Source: a virus
Length of the DNA: 37,796 nt
Virus record (IMG/VR): IMGVR_UViG_3300001596_000098
Span: 1-37,796 of that record
Direction: 5' to 3' (one strand)
The notes under the pieces are model-generated. The model ran no database searches. It was given only the letters and a program-made list of their open reading frames with translations, and had not been told where the DNA came from. Position numbers and translations under genes: made by a program. Positions within the stretch are counted from its first letter, which is position 1. Each line of letters begins with the position of its first letter. Positions 17,573 to 24,892 of this stretch are shown one piece after another.

Positions 17573-17743
17573 TCAGGTCTCCTTACGGGATTTCGCGGAC
17601 GGCTTTGAGGACTTGGCCGGAGCTGGCTCTTTCGAAGCCGGCGCGTCGGCAGTGCCGGTGCCTTCGACGCGCTTGGGCTTGCCGGTGTCCTGGTCGACCT
17701 CGTAGCGCCCGCCAAGGCGCGGTTGATATGGTTTGTCGCTCAT
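17573..17743 (-). CDS. Small Lys/Pro-rich protein (DUF2635-like position)
   Basis: A 56-residue protein starting at ATG 17743, coupled to the previous gene by an ATGA overlap and ending 2 bases before the tube gene. MSDKPYQPRLGGRYEVD is followed by a Thr/Pro/Ala-Lys-rich disordered tail (PAPAKSSKPSAKSRKET). Mu-like phages encode a tiny protein of this kind between neck and tail genes. The family membership is tentative, and the function is unknown. Confidence 0.65.
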   Translation of the reverse strand: MSDKPYQPRLGGRYEVDQDTGKPKRVEGTGTADAPASKEPAPAKSSKPSAKSRKET

Positions 17744-18165
17744 GTGGAGTGCTCCAGATAGGACGGGACAGAAAAGCGATCTTCCCACCAGACGGTGCCA
17801 CCGCTGGCTTTCAGAAGTTCGCCGGAAACGTGGGTAATGGGCTCTCCTGCACTGGCAGGTTCAAACCCGATCAGCTTGGTCCGGACGAAGGCCTTCAGAT
17901 CTTCCAGCTCATCGCCGGCCGCCTCCCCGGTCAGTCCTGAGAAGTTGTCAACGACGATCAGAACGGCGACGTCCGTTTCGAGGCGCTGCAGCACGCCAGC
18001 CATGCGCGAGTTTTCGCCACTCGCATCTTCCGGCACCATCACGTAGGCGGCAGGTGATGCGAGGCGCTTCTTTTCGATCTGCGAGAACTCGATCGCGCCA
18101 GCCACGGTTTTAAAGACGGTTTGACCGTCATTTAAGTGGGTCCTGATTTCGGAGACGATGCTCAT
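17740..18165 (-). CDS. Tail terminator / neck protein, Mu gp37-like
   Basis: A 141-residue protein from ATG 18165, overlapping the previous stop by four bases. It contains the alternating helix-strand pattern of Mu gp37/tail-terminator proteins: an N-terminal helix (SEIRTHLNDGQTVFKTVAGA), a central AYVMVPEDASGENSRMAGVL segment, a VAVLIVVDNFSG strand, an EDLKAFVRTKLIGFEPA helix, and a C-terminal strand with WWEDRFSVP. Its place between gpG and the tube gene supports closing the tail at the head end. Confidence 0.75.
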   Translation of the reverse strand: MSIVSEIRTHLNDGQTVFKTVAGAIEFSQIEKKRLASPAAYVMVPEDASGENSRMAGVLQRLETDVAVLIVVDNFSGLTGEAAGDELEDLKAFVRTKLIGFEPASAGEPITHVSGELLKASGGTVWWEDRFSVPSYLEHST

Positions 18166-18758
18166 GGCCGGCCTCCTTCAAGAGCAGCCGAGTAGTGCTG
18201 GTCTGCGATCTCAAGAAGCTTGCGCCGATCGTCCTCGGAAAAGCCGAGATAGCGACGCGCCGGAATGACGATGGTGCGCTGGCCAAACGTGACCGCCTTC
18301 TCAGTGGCACGCTTATGCGATCGGCGAGCGAACCGGGTGCGGCCGGCAACCTTGCGGAACTTCACCTTCCGGGACTGCGGATATTGAGTTATGACGCCGC
18401 CTTCCTGGTGGATACGGGCGTAATCGAGATTGGTGCCGACCGCAGCTTCGGAGCTGCTGGCCTCTGCGGCGATCGATTTGAACAGCCGGTTGGTGTCTCT
18501 CAGCAGCTTTGGCGTGATCGGCGCGTTACCGCGTGTCTTGCGGTTCGCCCGTGCCTTTGCGGTTCTGGGAGAATGCGCCGGCCACTTGGATCCGTCCGGA
18601 GCGCTCTCGGTTTCAAACCGGCGCTGGACGGAAAAGAGCATCGCACCGGCCACTTCACGCATGAGCGCGGACGTGTCACCGCCGACCGCTTCCACACGGG
18701 CAAGCGCTGCATTGACCTCACTGTCTTCAACGGAGATGGTGTTGCGGATCCCGGTCAT
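18162..18758 (-). CDS. Virion morphogenesis protein, Mu gpG-like
   Basis: A 198-residue protein from ATG 18758, overlapping the upstream stop (TGATG). GSKWPAHSPRTAKARANRKT and the LLRDTNRLFKSIAAEASSSE block, then GTNLDYARIHQEGG and a Trp-free IPARRYLGFSEDDRRKL end, are the conserved elements of the phage virion morphogenesis family (gpG of Mu, gpS of P2). In Mu gpG is needed for tail completion and head-tail joining. In the present phage it lies after DUF1320 instead of next to gpF. Confidence 0.88.
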   Translation of the reverse strand: MTGIRNTISVEDSEVNAALARVEAVGGDTSALMREVAGAMLFSVQRRFETESAPDGSKWPAHSPRTAKARANRKTRGNAPITPKLLRDTNRLFKSIAAEASSSEAAVGTNLDYARIHQEGGVITQYPQSRKVKFRKVAGRTRFARRSHKRATEKAVTFGQRTIVIPARRYLGFSEDDRRKLLEIADQHYSAALEGGRP

Positions 18759-19189
18759 CAGTAGCCCTTCAGACTGTCGCGGGAAAAGACCTTGTCCGGA
18801 GCCGAAATCTGAACCTGACCGCTTGCCGGCTGATCGGAAGCAACGCCATCGGCTTCAAGCTGGACGATTCCGGAGGCAACGTCCTTCAACCAGGCAACTG
18901 CATCCTTGTAGTTCCGCGTGACCGCACTGTCCTTTTCGGCATATTCGCTATGAAGGTTGTAGCGGGCGATGTTCGCGACCACAGGGACAAGGACGTCCGG
19001 AACCGGATTGAGCGGTAGCGCATAGCGCTTGGCCATGTAGCTGTCCGCCAGCTTTTCAGCATCGCCGATCGCTGCGGCGACAACGGTCGCGTCGATCGTC
19101 GTTGCCGGCAGGTTGGTCCGGTCGGTGAGTTGGATCAGCTCTTTCTCACCGAAACGGTCGATCAGGTTCTGCTGAGTGACATAGGCCAC
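18758..19189 (-). CDS. DUF1320 head-tail connector protein, Mu gp36-like
   Basis: A 143-residue protein. The start is GTG at 19189, with GAGGA upstream; the first residues MAYVTQQNLIDRFGEKELIQ match the DUF1320 opening (Y-x-T-x-x-D-L-x-x-R-F-G). The following DAEKLADSYMAKRYALPLNP and the VANIARYNLHSEY helix are also family features. Members form the head-to-tail connection (gp36 of Mu). The adjacent gpG gene supports this. Confidence 0.87.
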   Translation of the reverse strand: MAYVTQQNLIDRFGEKELIQLTDRTNLPATTIDATVVAAAIGDAEKLADSYMAKRYALPLNPVPDVLVPVVANIARYNLHSEYAEKDSAVTRNYKDAVAWLKDVASGIVQLEADGVASDQPASGQVQISAPDKVFSRDSLKGY

Positions 19190-19430
19190 GGCTGGTCCTC
19201 GAAAGTTTACGGGCGGCGACCTGTGGTCCTTGTTTCAGGTTTCCCAAGGGCCGAAGCCGGGGAAACCGCTGGGGGCCTTGCGAGCCGTACCAGACCGCCC
19301 TCTCTGGGGTATTCTTTGCCACTGTTATCTGCCGGTACCCGAAAGAGCCTCTTGGTCCGGTCAGCGGGGCTTCGCGCGGGTTGTCATGCCGCTCATGACG
19401 TTCGCGCTCGCGGCGCTCCCCGTTAACGCG
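19190..19430. other. 241-base non-coding gap with a stem-loop
   Basis: No supported gene in either strand. An 8-bp inverted repeat (GGTTTCCC at 19238-19245, GGGAAACC at 19260-19267) could form a hairpin on either strand. Gaps this long are rare in this tightly packed operon, so an RNA-level control element or a decayed small gene is possible. Confidence 0.4.
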
Positions 19431-19772
19431 TCAGAGGTCGGCGACAACCAGATTGGGTTCCGCCTTCAGGATCTCGACCTGCTTGTCTGAGAACGCGGTG
19501 GACGGATAGTCGATGGGGGCCTGCGTGTGATGGACACCGCAGCGGCGGAAGCCACCTTTCGGCTTCGCGGAGACCCGCAGCACCATTTTCGGGTCGCCAG
19601 CTGCCGGCTTCTCGCTTGCCTTGGCTTCCGGCTTGTCGCCAGACTTGGGCTCGGCTGCCTTCGCTTTCGCTGCCTCCTTCGGCTTCGCGGGAGCCTTGGC
19701 GGCCGGCGCTGCCTTCGCCTCGGTTTTCTTCGATCCGTCGGTCTCTGGTGCAGTCTTTTTTTCGTCAGCCAT
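19431..19772 (-). CDS. FluMu gp35/HI1506-like head protein with a low-complexity N-terminus
   Basis: A 113-residue protein. Residues 1-65 are an Ala/Lys/Pro-rich stretch (KKTEAKAAPAAKAPAKPKEA), probably disordered. The C-terminal 45 residues, with GFRRCGVHHTQAPIDYPSTA and a closing SDKQVEILKAEPNLVVADL, match the small HI1506/FluMu domain (R-R-x-G-x-x-H and a D-x-x-L x-x-E-P-x-L-x-V end). The gene lies just after the major capsid gene, where Mu has gp35. Exact function is unknown; a minor head role is inferred. Confidence 0.7.
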   Translation of the reverse strand: MADEKKTAPETDGSKKTEAKAAPAAKAPAKPKEAAKAKAAEPKSGDKPEAKASEKPAAGDPKMVLRVSAKPKGGFRRCGVHHTQAPIDYPSTAFSDKQVEILKAEPNLVVADL

Positions 19773-19837
19773 GTGTCTTGGTCCTTGGGTTGAAGGGCTT
19801 GCCGATCGGCACTGGTGAATGTGCCGGTTGGAAAGCC

Positions 19838-19859
19838 CCGCCGCCCCGAAGGGCGACGG
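19838..19859 (-). terminator. UUCG-loop hairpin after the capsid gene
   Basis: On the minus strand CCGTCGCCC-TTCG-GGGCGGCGG forms a nine-pair stem (one G-U) with a UUCG tetraloop, followed only by GGGCTTTCC. It lies 34 bases after the capsid stop. It may partly terminate transcription or protect the 3' end of the capsid message. Confidence 0.6.
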
Positions 19860-19892
19860 AACATCTTTGACGCGGTTGGTTGCGTCTTCTCC

Positions 19893-20789
19893 TTATGCGA
19901 GCCAGGGCACGACCAGCACTTCAGCTGTGCCGGCCCACTTGTTGGTCTCACCGCCATTGACGAGCTTGGATTGGACAATCTCGTTTGCCGCGCCTTCCAG
20001 CGCAGGCGGCACCACAAGCAGACGTGGATTGATTGCCAGTGGCTTGCCGAAATCGGCCTTCATGCTGCCGAGACCGACGCGGGCGACTTCGTAGTTGGCT
20101 GCATTGAGGGTCTGCTTGGATCCCCACGCCATCTGCCAGAAACCGAAGCCGGATTGGGCCCGTCCGTCCAGACCATAAATGTGCTGCTTGCGCATGAAGA
20201 CGTTGGTGTCGTCATCCTTGTCCATGCGGACCAGCTTGTTCGGGTACTTGCGGTCCTGGAAGATGAGCGGCTTCAGCGGCCGGCTGACGTCAAGAAGGTA
20301 CCAGGGCGTTCCGGCCCCGCCGTCCGTGTTGGCGACAGACGTGACATTGCCGTCCGCGTCCAGCACCGGATGATCGGTGTCGAAGAAATACTGCCCGTCA
20401 TAACACTCGGTGGTGAAGCCCGCCGAAAGCAGCGGCCAAACCAGATCGTCCTTGAACGTCATGGCTGACATACCGAGTTCTCGGAACATCGGAGTGTACA
20501 TGCCGAGATTGTCGTCTTCGAAATCATCGCGATCGACTTCGACGGTCAATTCGAACGGCTTGTTCTTGAGCGTGTAGCCATGCTTGGCGAGCGAGTTGAT
20601 GACGCGATCGCCAACCCACTCCCGGAAGCGTGGGAACTTGCCGAGCCAGCCATATTCATTTTCACGGGTCGAAGACGGCACGGTGGTTGCGACACGATCG
20701 GCCATGCTGGTGGCGTCCGCCAGTCCGCCCTGGAACGAGGCGTTGAACCCGACATAAGCCGACTGGAGCGTTTGTGCATTGATATCCAT
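19893..20789 (-). CDS. Major capsid protein, Mu gpT family
   Basis: A 298-residue protein close to the Mu gpT length (about 305). MDINAQTLQSAYVGFNASFQ, YGWLGKFPRFREWVGDR, NKPFELTVEVDRDDFEDDN and YFFDTDHPVL are conserved gpT features. It forms the icosahedral shell after cleavage and expansion. The gene follows a decoration-like protein and is followed by a strong hairpin. The order protease/scaffold, small protein, gpT is the usual Mu-like head module. Confidence 0.93.
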   Translation of the reverse strand: MDINAQTLQSAYVGFNASFQGGLADATSMADRVATTVPSSTRENEYGWLGKFPRFREWVGDRVINSLAKHGYTLKNKPFELTVEVDRDDFEDDNLGMYTPMFRELGMSAMTFKDDLVWPLLSAGFTTECYDGQYFFDTDHPVLDADGNVTSVANTDGGAGTPWYLLDVSRPLKPLIFQDRKYPNKLVRMDKDDDTNVFMRKQHIYGLDGRAQSGFGFWQMAWGSKQTLNAANYEVARVGLGSMKADFGKPLAINPRLLVVPPALEGAANEIVQSKLVNGGETNKWAGTAEVLVVPWLA

Positions 20790-20818
20790 TTAAACGGATC
20801 TCCTGTTCTTGGATCGGC

Positions 20819-21229
20819 TTAGCTGAACTTGACCCAGACGCCGTGAGCGTCCACGTCGAACACCTTGCCGGCAACGGACCTGGTTGAAGTGCCATCGGTC
20901 TTGGCGACGGTCTGATCGTCGACGCCGTAGCAGTCGGAACCGATGTCATCGACGGTGATCTCGTCACCCGCCGCCGAATTGGCATAGCGGAAGACGCCGG
21001 TCCGGAAACGGCCGCTTTCGTCACCGTCTGCACCGGCCGAGTTGTCGACCCGGCCTTCGCAGCGACCGACGCTTATGAGCCCGGTCGCGGTGGCAAACGG
21101 AATGGCGTTGCCGGTGGCGTCGATCGCACACATCGCACCGGCATAAAGGGTGGTCGCCGCTTTGACCGGATGCTCGCGGACGTCGCCGCTCCGCTCCGGT
21201 GTGCGGCGATCGGTAGTAAGCGGGGCCAT
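20819..21229 (-). CDS. Capsid decoration-like protein
   Basis: A 136-residue protein whose ATG overlaps the protease stop (TAATG). It is rich in Gly, Asp, Val and Thr, with strands such as HPVKAATTLYAGAMCAIDAT, then ATATGLISVGRCEGRV and a Trp-containing end (DVDAHGVWVKFS), a beta-barrel style like DUF2190 and other head-decoration proteins found between scaffold/protease and capsid genes. It probably binds the mature shell. The family assignment is tentative; position is strong. Confidence 0.7.
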   Translation of the reverse strand: MAPLTTDRRTPERSGDVREHPVKAATTLYAGAMCAIDATGNAIPFATATGLISVGRCEGRVDNSAGADGDESGRFRTGVFRYANSAAGDEITVDDIGSDCYGVDDQTVAKTDGTSTRSVAGKVFDVDAHGVWVKFS

Positions 21230-21759
21230 TAGCCAAGCTCCTTTTTCGACGCAACCATGGCGTCACGGCTCAGGCCCATTTGGGACATGACCTGAAGATC
21301 CGTGTCGTCGAGATCGGCGTCAGTTTCGTTCTTCCTCTCATTGCCGAGCTGCGTGCTCGTCAATGCAGGTGCGGATGCCGTGAAGGCCTCGAACTTGGCG
21401 AGATCCTTTTTGGCAAGATCCATGCCCCAGTCCTTAAGCGCCGGGGCAAGCTTGCCGTCCTCGATCGCGGCGGTGACAAGGGTTTCCGCCTTGTCACCGT
21501 CAATTTTCGCGCTCAGCGCCTTCAGATCAGACTGAAGCGCGGTGACCTGTTCGATCGGCACATACTTCGACGGATCGGGCTTTGAAGCATCGACACCCGC
21601 CTTCACGGCCGCCGTGATCGTCTCAACGTCCGCGTCCTTGTCGAGGCCGGCCGCAAGCGCAATTGCAGACGTGCCTGACTGCAGCGCCTCGATAGCCGAC
21701 TTAGCGTCGTCTTCGGACGCCCCCTCGGCAAGGCCGAGGAGCTTCAGAATTTCATCCAT
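21229..21759 (-). CDS. Nested scaffold protein (internal start in the protease gene, Mu gpZ-like)
   Basis: ATG 21759 is in the protease frame and is preceded by AAAGGACCAACC, a good ribosome site. The product would be about 176 residues, starting MDEILKLLGLAEGASED and ending with the protease C-terminus. Mu encodes its scaffold in exactly this way, as an in-frame product from the 3' part of the protease gene. The site is seen; its use is inferred. Confidence 0.65.
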   Translation of the reverse strand: MDEILKLLGLAEGASEDDAKSAIEALQSGTSAIALAAGLDKDADVETITAAVKAGVDASKPDPSKYVPIEQVTALQSDLKALSAKIDGDKAETLVTAAIEDGKLAPALKDWGMDLAKKDLAKFEAFTASAPALTSTQLGNERKNETDADLDDTDLQVMSQMGLSRDAMVASKKELG

Positions 21760-22266
21760 GGTTGGTCCTTTGGTGAGTGCGCTCTCTGCGCGGGCGGCAA
21801 TGGCTTCAAGGTCCATTGCTGGCATGTTGACCAGGGCGACGTTGAGGATCTGCGAGACCTTGCCCGACTTCTTGTCTGCGATGAATGTCGGTGAGAGGTA
21901 GCGGTATTCGCCCGCCTCAATGGCCGCCTTGGCAGCTTCGGTCCACTCGACACGGCCATAAATGCCATCCGGGCGAACGTCGAATTCCTTGATCCAGCCG
22001 GCCGCCTTTGCAGTGCCGCCGACACCTTCGACAGCACCGAACACGGACTGATGATCGTAGTCGACCATCATCTCGGTTTCGCCAAGGCGAGCGATCGATG
22101 CCTCGACGATCGCACGCATGCTCTCTTTGTCGCCGACAACGACCGGGCCGCGACCGTCGCGGGTCTTGAATGTCCCGGATGGAAGCAGCTTGATCCACGG
22201 GCCGTCTTGGGAGGCGGACACAGGATCAACGGCAGCGATGAAAAGGGCAGCGGCAACATTGGTCAT
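21229..22266 (-). CDS. Head maturation protease, Mu gpI-like, with C-terminal scaffold
   Basis: A 345-residue protein from ATG 22266. The N-terminal 160 residues match the phage protease family of Mu gpI: a LLPSGTFKTRDGRGP opening, MMVDYDHQSVFG, KAAGWIKEFDVRPDGIYGRV and YRYLSPTF, then LNVALVNMPAMD. It cleaves scaffold and capsid precursors during head maturation. Residues 169-345 are helical, charged and Ala-rich, the scaffold part. That part also has its own internal start. The promoter-proximal gap upstream holds an 18-bp palindrome. Confidence 0.9.
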   Translation of the reverse strand: MTNVAAALFIAAVDPVSASQDGPWIKLLPSGTFKTRDGRGPVVVGDKESMRAIVEASIARLGETEMMVDYDHQSVFGAVEGVGGTAKAAGWIKEFDVRPDGIYGRVEWTEAAKAAIEAGEYRYLSPTFIADKKSGKVSQILNVALVNMPAMDLEAIAARAESALTKGPTMDEILKLLGLAEGASEDDAKSAIEALQSGTSAIALAAGLDKDADVETITAAVKAGVDASKPDPSKYVPIEQVTALQSDLKALSAKIDGDKAETLVTAAIEDGKLAPALKDWGMDLAKKDLAKFEAFTASAPALTSTQLGNERKNETDADLDDTDLQVMSQMGLSRDAMVASKKELG

Positions 22267-22302
22267 AGGCCACAGAGTGCCCAGTCACCAGAAACGGAAA
22301 CA

Positions 22303-22320
22303 CCCACGCATGTGCGTGGG
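22303..22320. promoter_or_regulatory. 18-bp palindrome ahead of the protease gene (copy 2)
   Basis: CCCACGCATGTGCGTGGG is fully self-complementary except in the two central bases. It ends 36 bases before the protease ATG. A near-identical palindrome lies at 29446-29463 in front of the lysis gene. No T-run follows, so a protein-binding site is more likely than a terminator. Confidence 0.55.
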
Positions 22321-22416
22321 CGCTTCAATGTGGGATGGAGGCAGCTAAGGGTTGCGAAACCGCCTTCCAAACGCGATCATGTCAGATTGCATCCGGACGT
22401 GCAATTCAGGATCGAA

Positions 22417-22436
22417 TTTAAACAGGGTTTAAACAG
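22417..22436. repeat. TTTAAACAG repeated with an 11-bp period
   Basis: TTTAAACAG occurs at 22417-22425 and 22428-22436. One-turn spacing fits a protein-binding site on one DNA face. It lies in the gap between the gpF and protease genes, about 150 bases upstream of the protease start. No gene is present in this 245-base gap. Confidence 0.45.
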
Positions 22437-22511
22437 CACAGACGCGTTTTCAGGGTCTGGCCGCTGTGACGATGCCCTGAAAGCGCTCCTGCGGCTCCTG
22501 AGGCGCTCATT

Positions 22512-23297
22512 TCAATTGTTTGGAAATTCGGGCGGAACACGCTGGAGAAGCTTTTCCATAGTTGCCTGGTGACCGGCCTGACCGGGATTGTAATCCCAGC
22601 CCGGATCGATCCCGTCCGGGATCTGCCTGACTTCGCCCGTTCGCTTGTTCGTCCACTCGCGAAACGAGATAGGCGGCGCTTCGAATTTCAGATCCTCGCC
22701 TTCCCTTACAAGCTGGTCGATATCGCTTTGACTGAGGCTCTGGACCGTGCAACGGCAGTTCCAACCGTTGGGCGGCGCATAGAGTGACCAAAACGGATCA
22801 TCGATCGGCAAGACGATGTTGTGGAGCCGCTGATGTTCCGGCCTCGTCAAACCATCCTGCACGGCGACATAGCGAAGAAACGGCCGACTGCCCCGCAAGC
22901 TTTCGACCATGGACCAGTGGCCGGCCGCATAAGAAACGCTCATGTTGGCATCGAAGATCGTGCGCAGCCGGCGCAGTGAACCGAGGCGGACTTTCACCGG
23001 CTCGCCAGTCGCCGGGTCCTCTTCAATAGATTCGCCCCACCAGCCCTTGCGAACCAGTTCCGGTTTGATCCGCCGCGCAAACGTCGCGAAGCTTTCCCCG
23101 TTCTCAAGGGCCTTTAAAAGCGCATTCCAGATCTCGCTCAAGATGTCATGCCCCGTTGACCGTGCGACCGTGAACATGGCCGCGTGGTCCTCAGCATAAA
23201 CATCCTGCCAAGCAAAGGTAGGCTGGAGCGTAAAGCCGCGTGCCCGAAGGGCTGCGATTGCAGCACGCGGTGGCAAGGGTGAATAGTCAGCCGGCAT
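22512..23297 (-). CDS. Phage head morphogenesis protein, Mu gpF-like
   Basis: A 261-residue protein starting 2 bases after the portal stop. The conserved core is RTIFDANMSVSYAAGHW, then RYVAVQDGLTRPEHQRLHNI and DPFWSLYAPPNGWNCRC, typical of Mu gpF/SPP1 gp7-type minor head proteins that join a few copies to the portal and prohead. The WNCRC end is a hallmark. The next gene in phage order, after a 245-base gap, is the protease. Length is normal for compact versions of the family. Confidence 0.9.
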   Translation of the reverse strand: MPADYSPLPPRAAIAALRARGFTLQPTFAWQDVYAEDHAAMFTVARSTGHDILSEIWNALLKALENGESFATFARRIKPELVRKGWWGESIEEDPATGEPVKVRLGSLRRLRTIFDANMSVSYAAGHWSMVESLRGSRPFLRYVAVQDGLTRPEHQRLHNIVLPIDDPFWSLYAPPNGWNCRCTVQSLSQSDIDQLVREGEDLKFEAPPISFREWTNKRTGEVRQIPDGIDPGWDYNPGQAGHQATMEKLLQRVPPEFPNN

Positions 23298-23299
23298 GA

Positions 23300-24892
23300 T
23301 CAGTCCGTCTCCTCACCGACTTCCCCAGAGATCCGGGCGGCAAAGCTTGCCTGTGCAAGCTTGTCAGCGAGCGGGCCGACCCCCATGGTCTCCAGTCGCC
23401 GCTGGAAGATCGCACGGGCTTCCTCGATCGAGGTCGCCTCGGCAAGTTCTTCCTCAAGTCCGCCAACGATCGGTTCGACAAGCGGCATCCAGCCTTCGTC
23501 GACGAGGATCCCGTCGATCGCACGCTCGAAGGCATCGGGTGGCCGCTGTGCCGGCGCAGAGCGGAAAGCCATCGCCCTGCCCGGTTTGGGACTGTCGCCC
23601 CCACCCTCGGTTTCCTCAGGCTCCGGATCTTCTTCCTTTTGGTTCGCGGCAGACGGCGGCACCAACAATTCCTCGTCGTCATCGGGATCCGGCACACCGA
23701 TCTTGTCACGCATGGTCGACATGCCGACCTTCAGTCCGAGTGGGACAAGCTTGGCAACGTTGTCGACCAGTAGCTTGACGTCCACTTCGTCCGGACGGCC
23801 GATCTTGATCAGCGGATACTTGGCGCGCGGGCCGTGGTTGAGGCTCACCAGAGGTTTGACCAGGTCGCGGTTCAAGGTGGCGCTGATCTGCCTGCTGTCC
23901 GCCTGCTCGATGTCCTCGCGCACGCCGTCATGCACCTTAGAGGTCGCATAACCGCCAGCCGTCGCATCGGTGGTCTGGGTCTGCCCCAACACAAGTTTGG
24001 ACGTTTGCTGATCAAACCAGTTCGCCCGCTTTTCATAAAGCTCGTGGTTGCCGCTCAACTTGGCTTCGATGAACTCAATCACCATGCCTTCGGGCACGAT
24101 CGCGGCGAAGTCGGTCCCGATGCCGGCAACAGCACGCATCAGGTTGGCCTTGTCGTCGTCCGTTGCCCCTGGTCCATACTTACCGAGCCTCAGGGGTTGG
24201 CCATAGGTCTCGCAGAAGATCGCCCAGTCCTTGATGGTGAAGGACTTGAAGAGGAAAGCCCATGCCGCACCGCGTGCCAAACCGCCACGGATAGGCAGTC
24301 CCGACTTCGCCTTTCCGAAGTGCGTTATCCAGCCGTAAGGCTTGAGCGGCTCGTCACCGGTCGGGCCCCGCAGCAATAGCTTTTCGGGATCATCGTCATC
24401 GAACCGGAACCATCGCGGATCCCGCCACTTGAACGCCTTCGGACGCCACTGACTTTCCGAGGTGTCCCACAGGATCTCGGTTGCCGAAAACCCTTTTCCG
24501 ATCGCATCCAGAATGTCGACAAGCTCATCACGGAAGACATCCCGCTCGACGATCTCCCGAACGAGATCCGCGTCTCGAACGTCTTCGGCCTTGTCGCTCG
24601 CTGCTTCGACGACAATCTCCAGATTGGCAACCTGCCGCTTTCTGGTCCCGAGCACACCGGCATAGTGTTCGTTGCGCTCTTCCATGTCCTCGGCAAGCGC
24701 AAGGTACGGCTCAGGATCCCCGTCAATGCTGTCCCTCAGGATCCGGGCAAGGCGCGGCGGTGTCAGGCCACTGGCAGGATGCAGAGCACTAGAGCGGTGG
24801 ATTGCCTGGACGGCTGCGCCAGCCTGCTCAGACTTCAGGTTCCGGGATGAGACCGGACGGCCATACTGGTCAACAAGTTGGGTGCGTGCCAT
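23300..24892 (-). CDS. Portal protein, DUF935 / Mu gp29 family
   Basis: A 530-residue protein from ATG 24892, overlapping the terminase stop (TGATG). DUF935 features are LARILRDSIDGDPEPYLALA, EDMEERNEHYAGVLGTRKRQ, ILWDTSESQWRPKAFKWRDP and WAFLFKSFTIKDWAIFCETY. The portal forms the twelve-subunit ring at one capsid vertex through which DNA is packed and leaves. The C-terminus is acidic and Pro-rich (about residues 400-440), then helical. It sits between large terminase and gpF, as in Mu. Confidence 0.93.
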   Translation of the reverse strand: MARTQLVDQYGRPVSSRNLKSEQAGAAVQAIHRSSALHPASGLTPPRLARILRDSIDGDPEPYLALAEDMEERNEHYAGVLGTRKRQVANLEIVVEAASDKAEDVRDADLVREIVERDVFRDELVDILDAIGKGFSATEILWDTSESQWRPKAFKWRDPRWFRFDDDDPEKLLLRGPTGDEPLKPYGWITHFGKAKSGLPIRGGLARGAAWAFLFKSFTIKDWAIFCETYGQPLRLGKYGPGATDDDKANLMRAVAGIGTDFAAIVPEGMVIEFIEAKLSGNHELYEKRANWFDQQTSKLVLGQTQTTDATAGGYATSKVHDGVREDIEQADSRQISATLNRDLVKPLVSLNHGPRAKYPLIKIGRPDEVDVKLLVDNVAKLVPLGLKVGMSTMRDKIGVPDPDDDEELLVPPSAANQKEEDPEPEETEGGGDSPKPGRAMAFRSAPAQRPPDAFERAIDGILVDEGWMPLVEPIVGGLEEELAEATSIEEARAIFQRRLETMGVGPLADKLAQASFAARISGEVGEETD

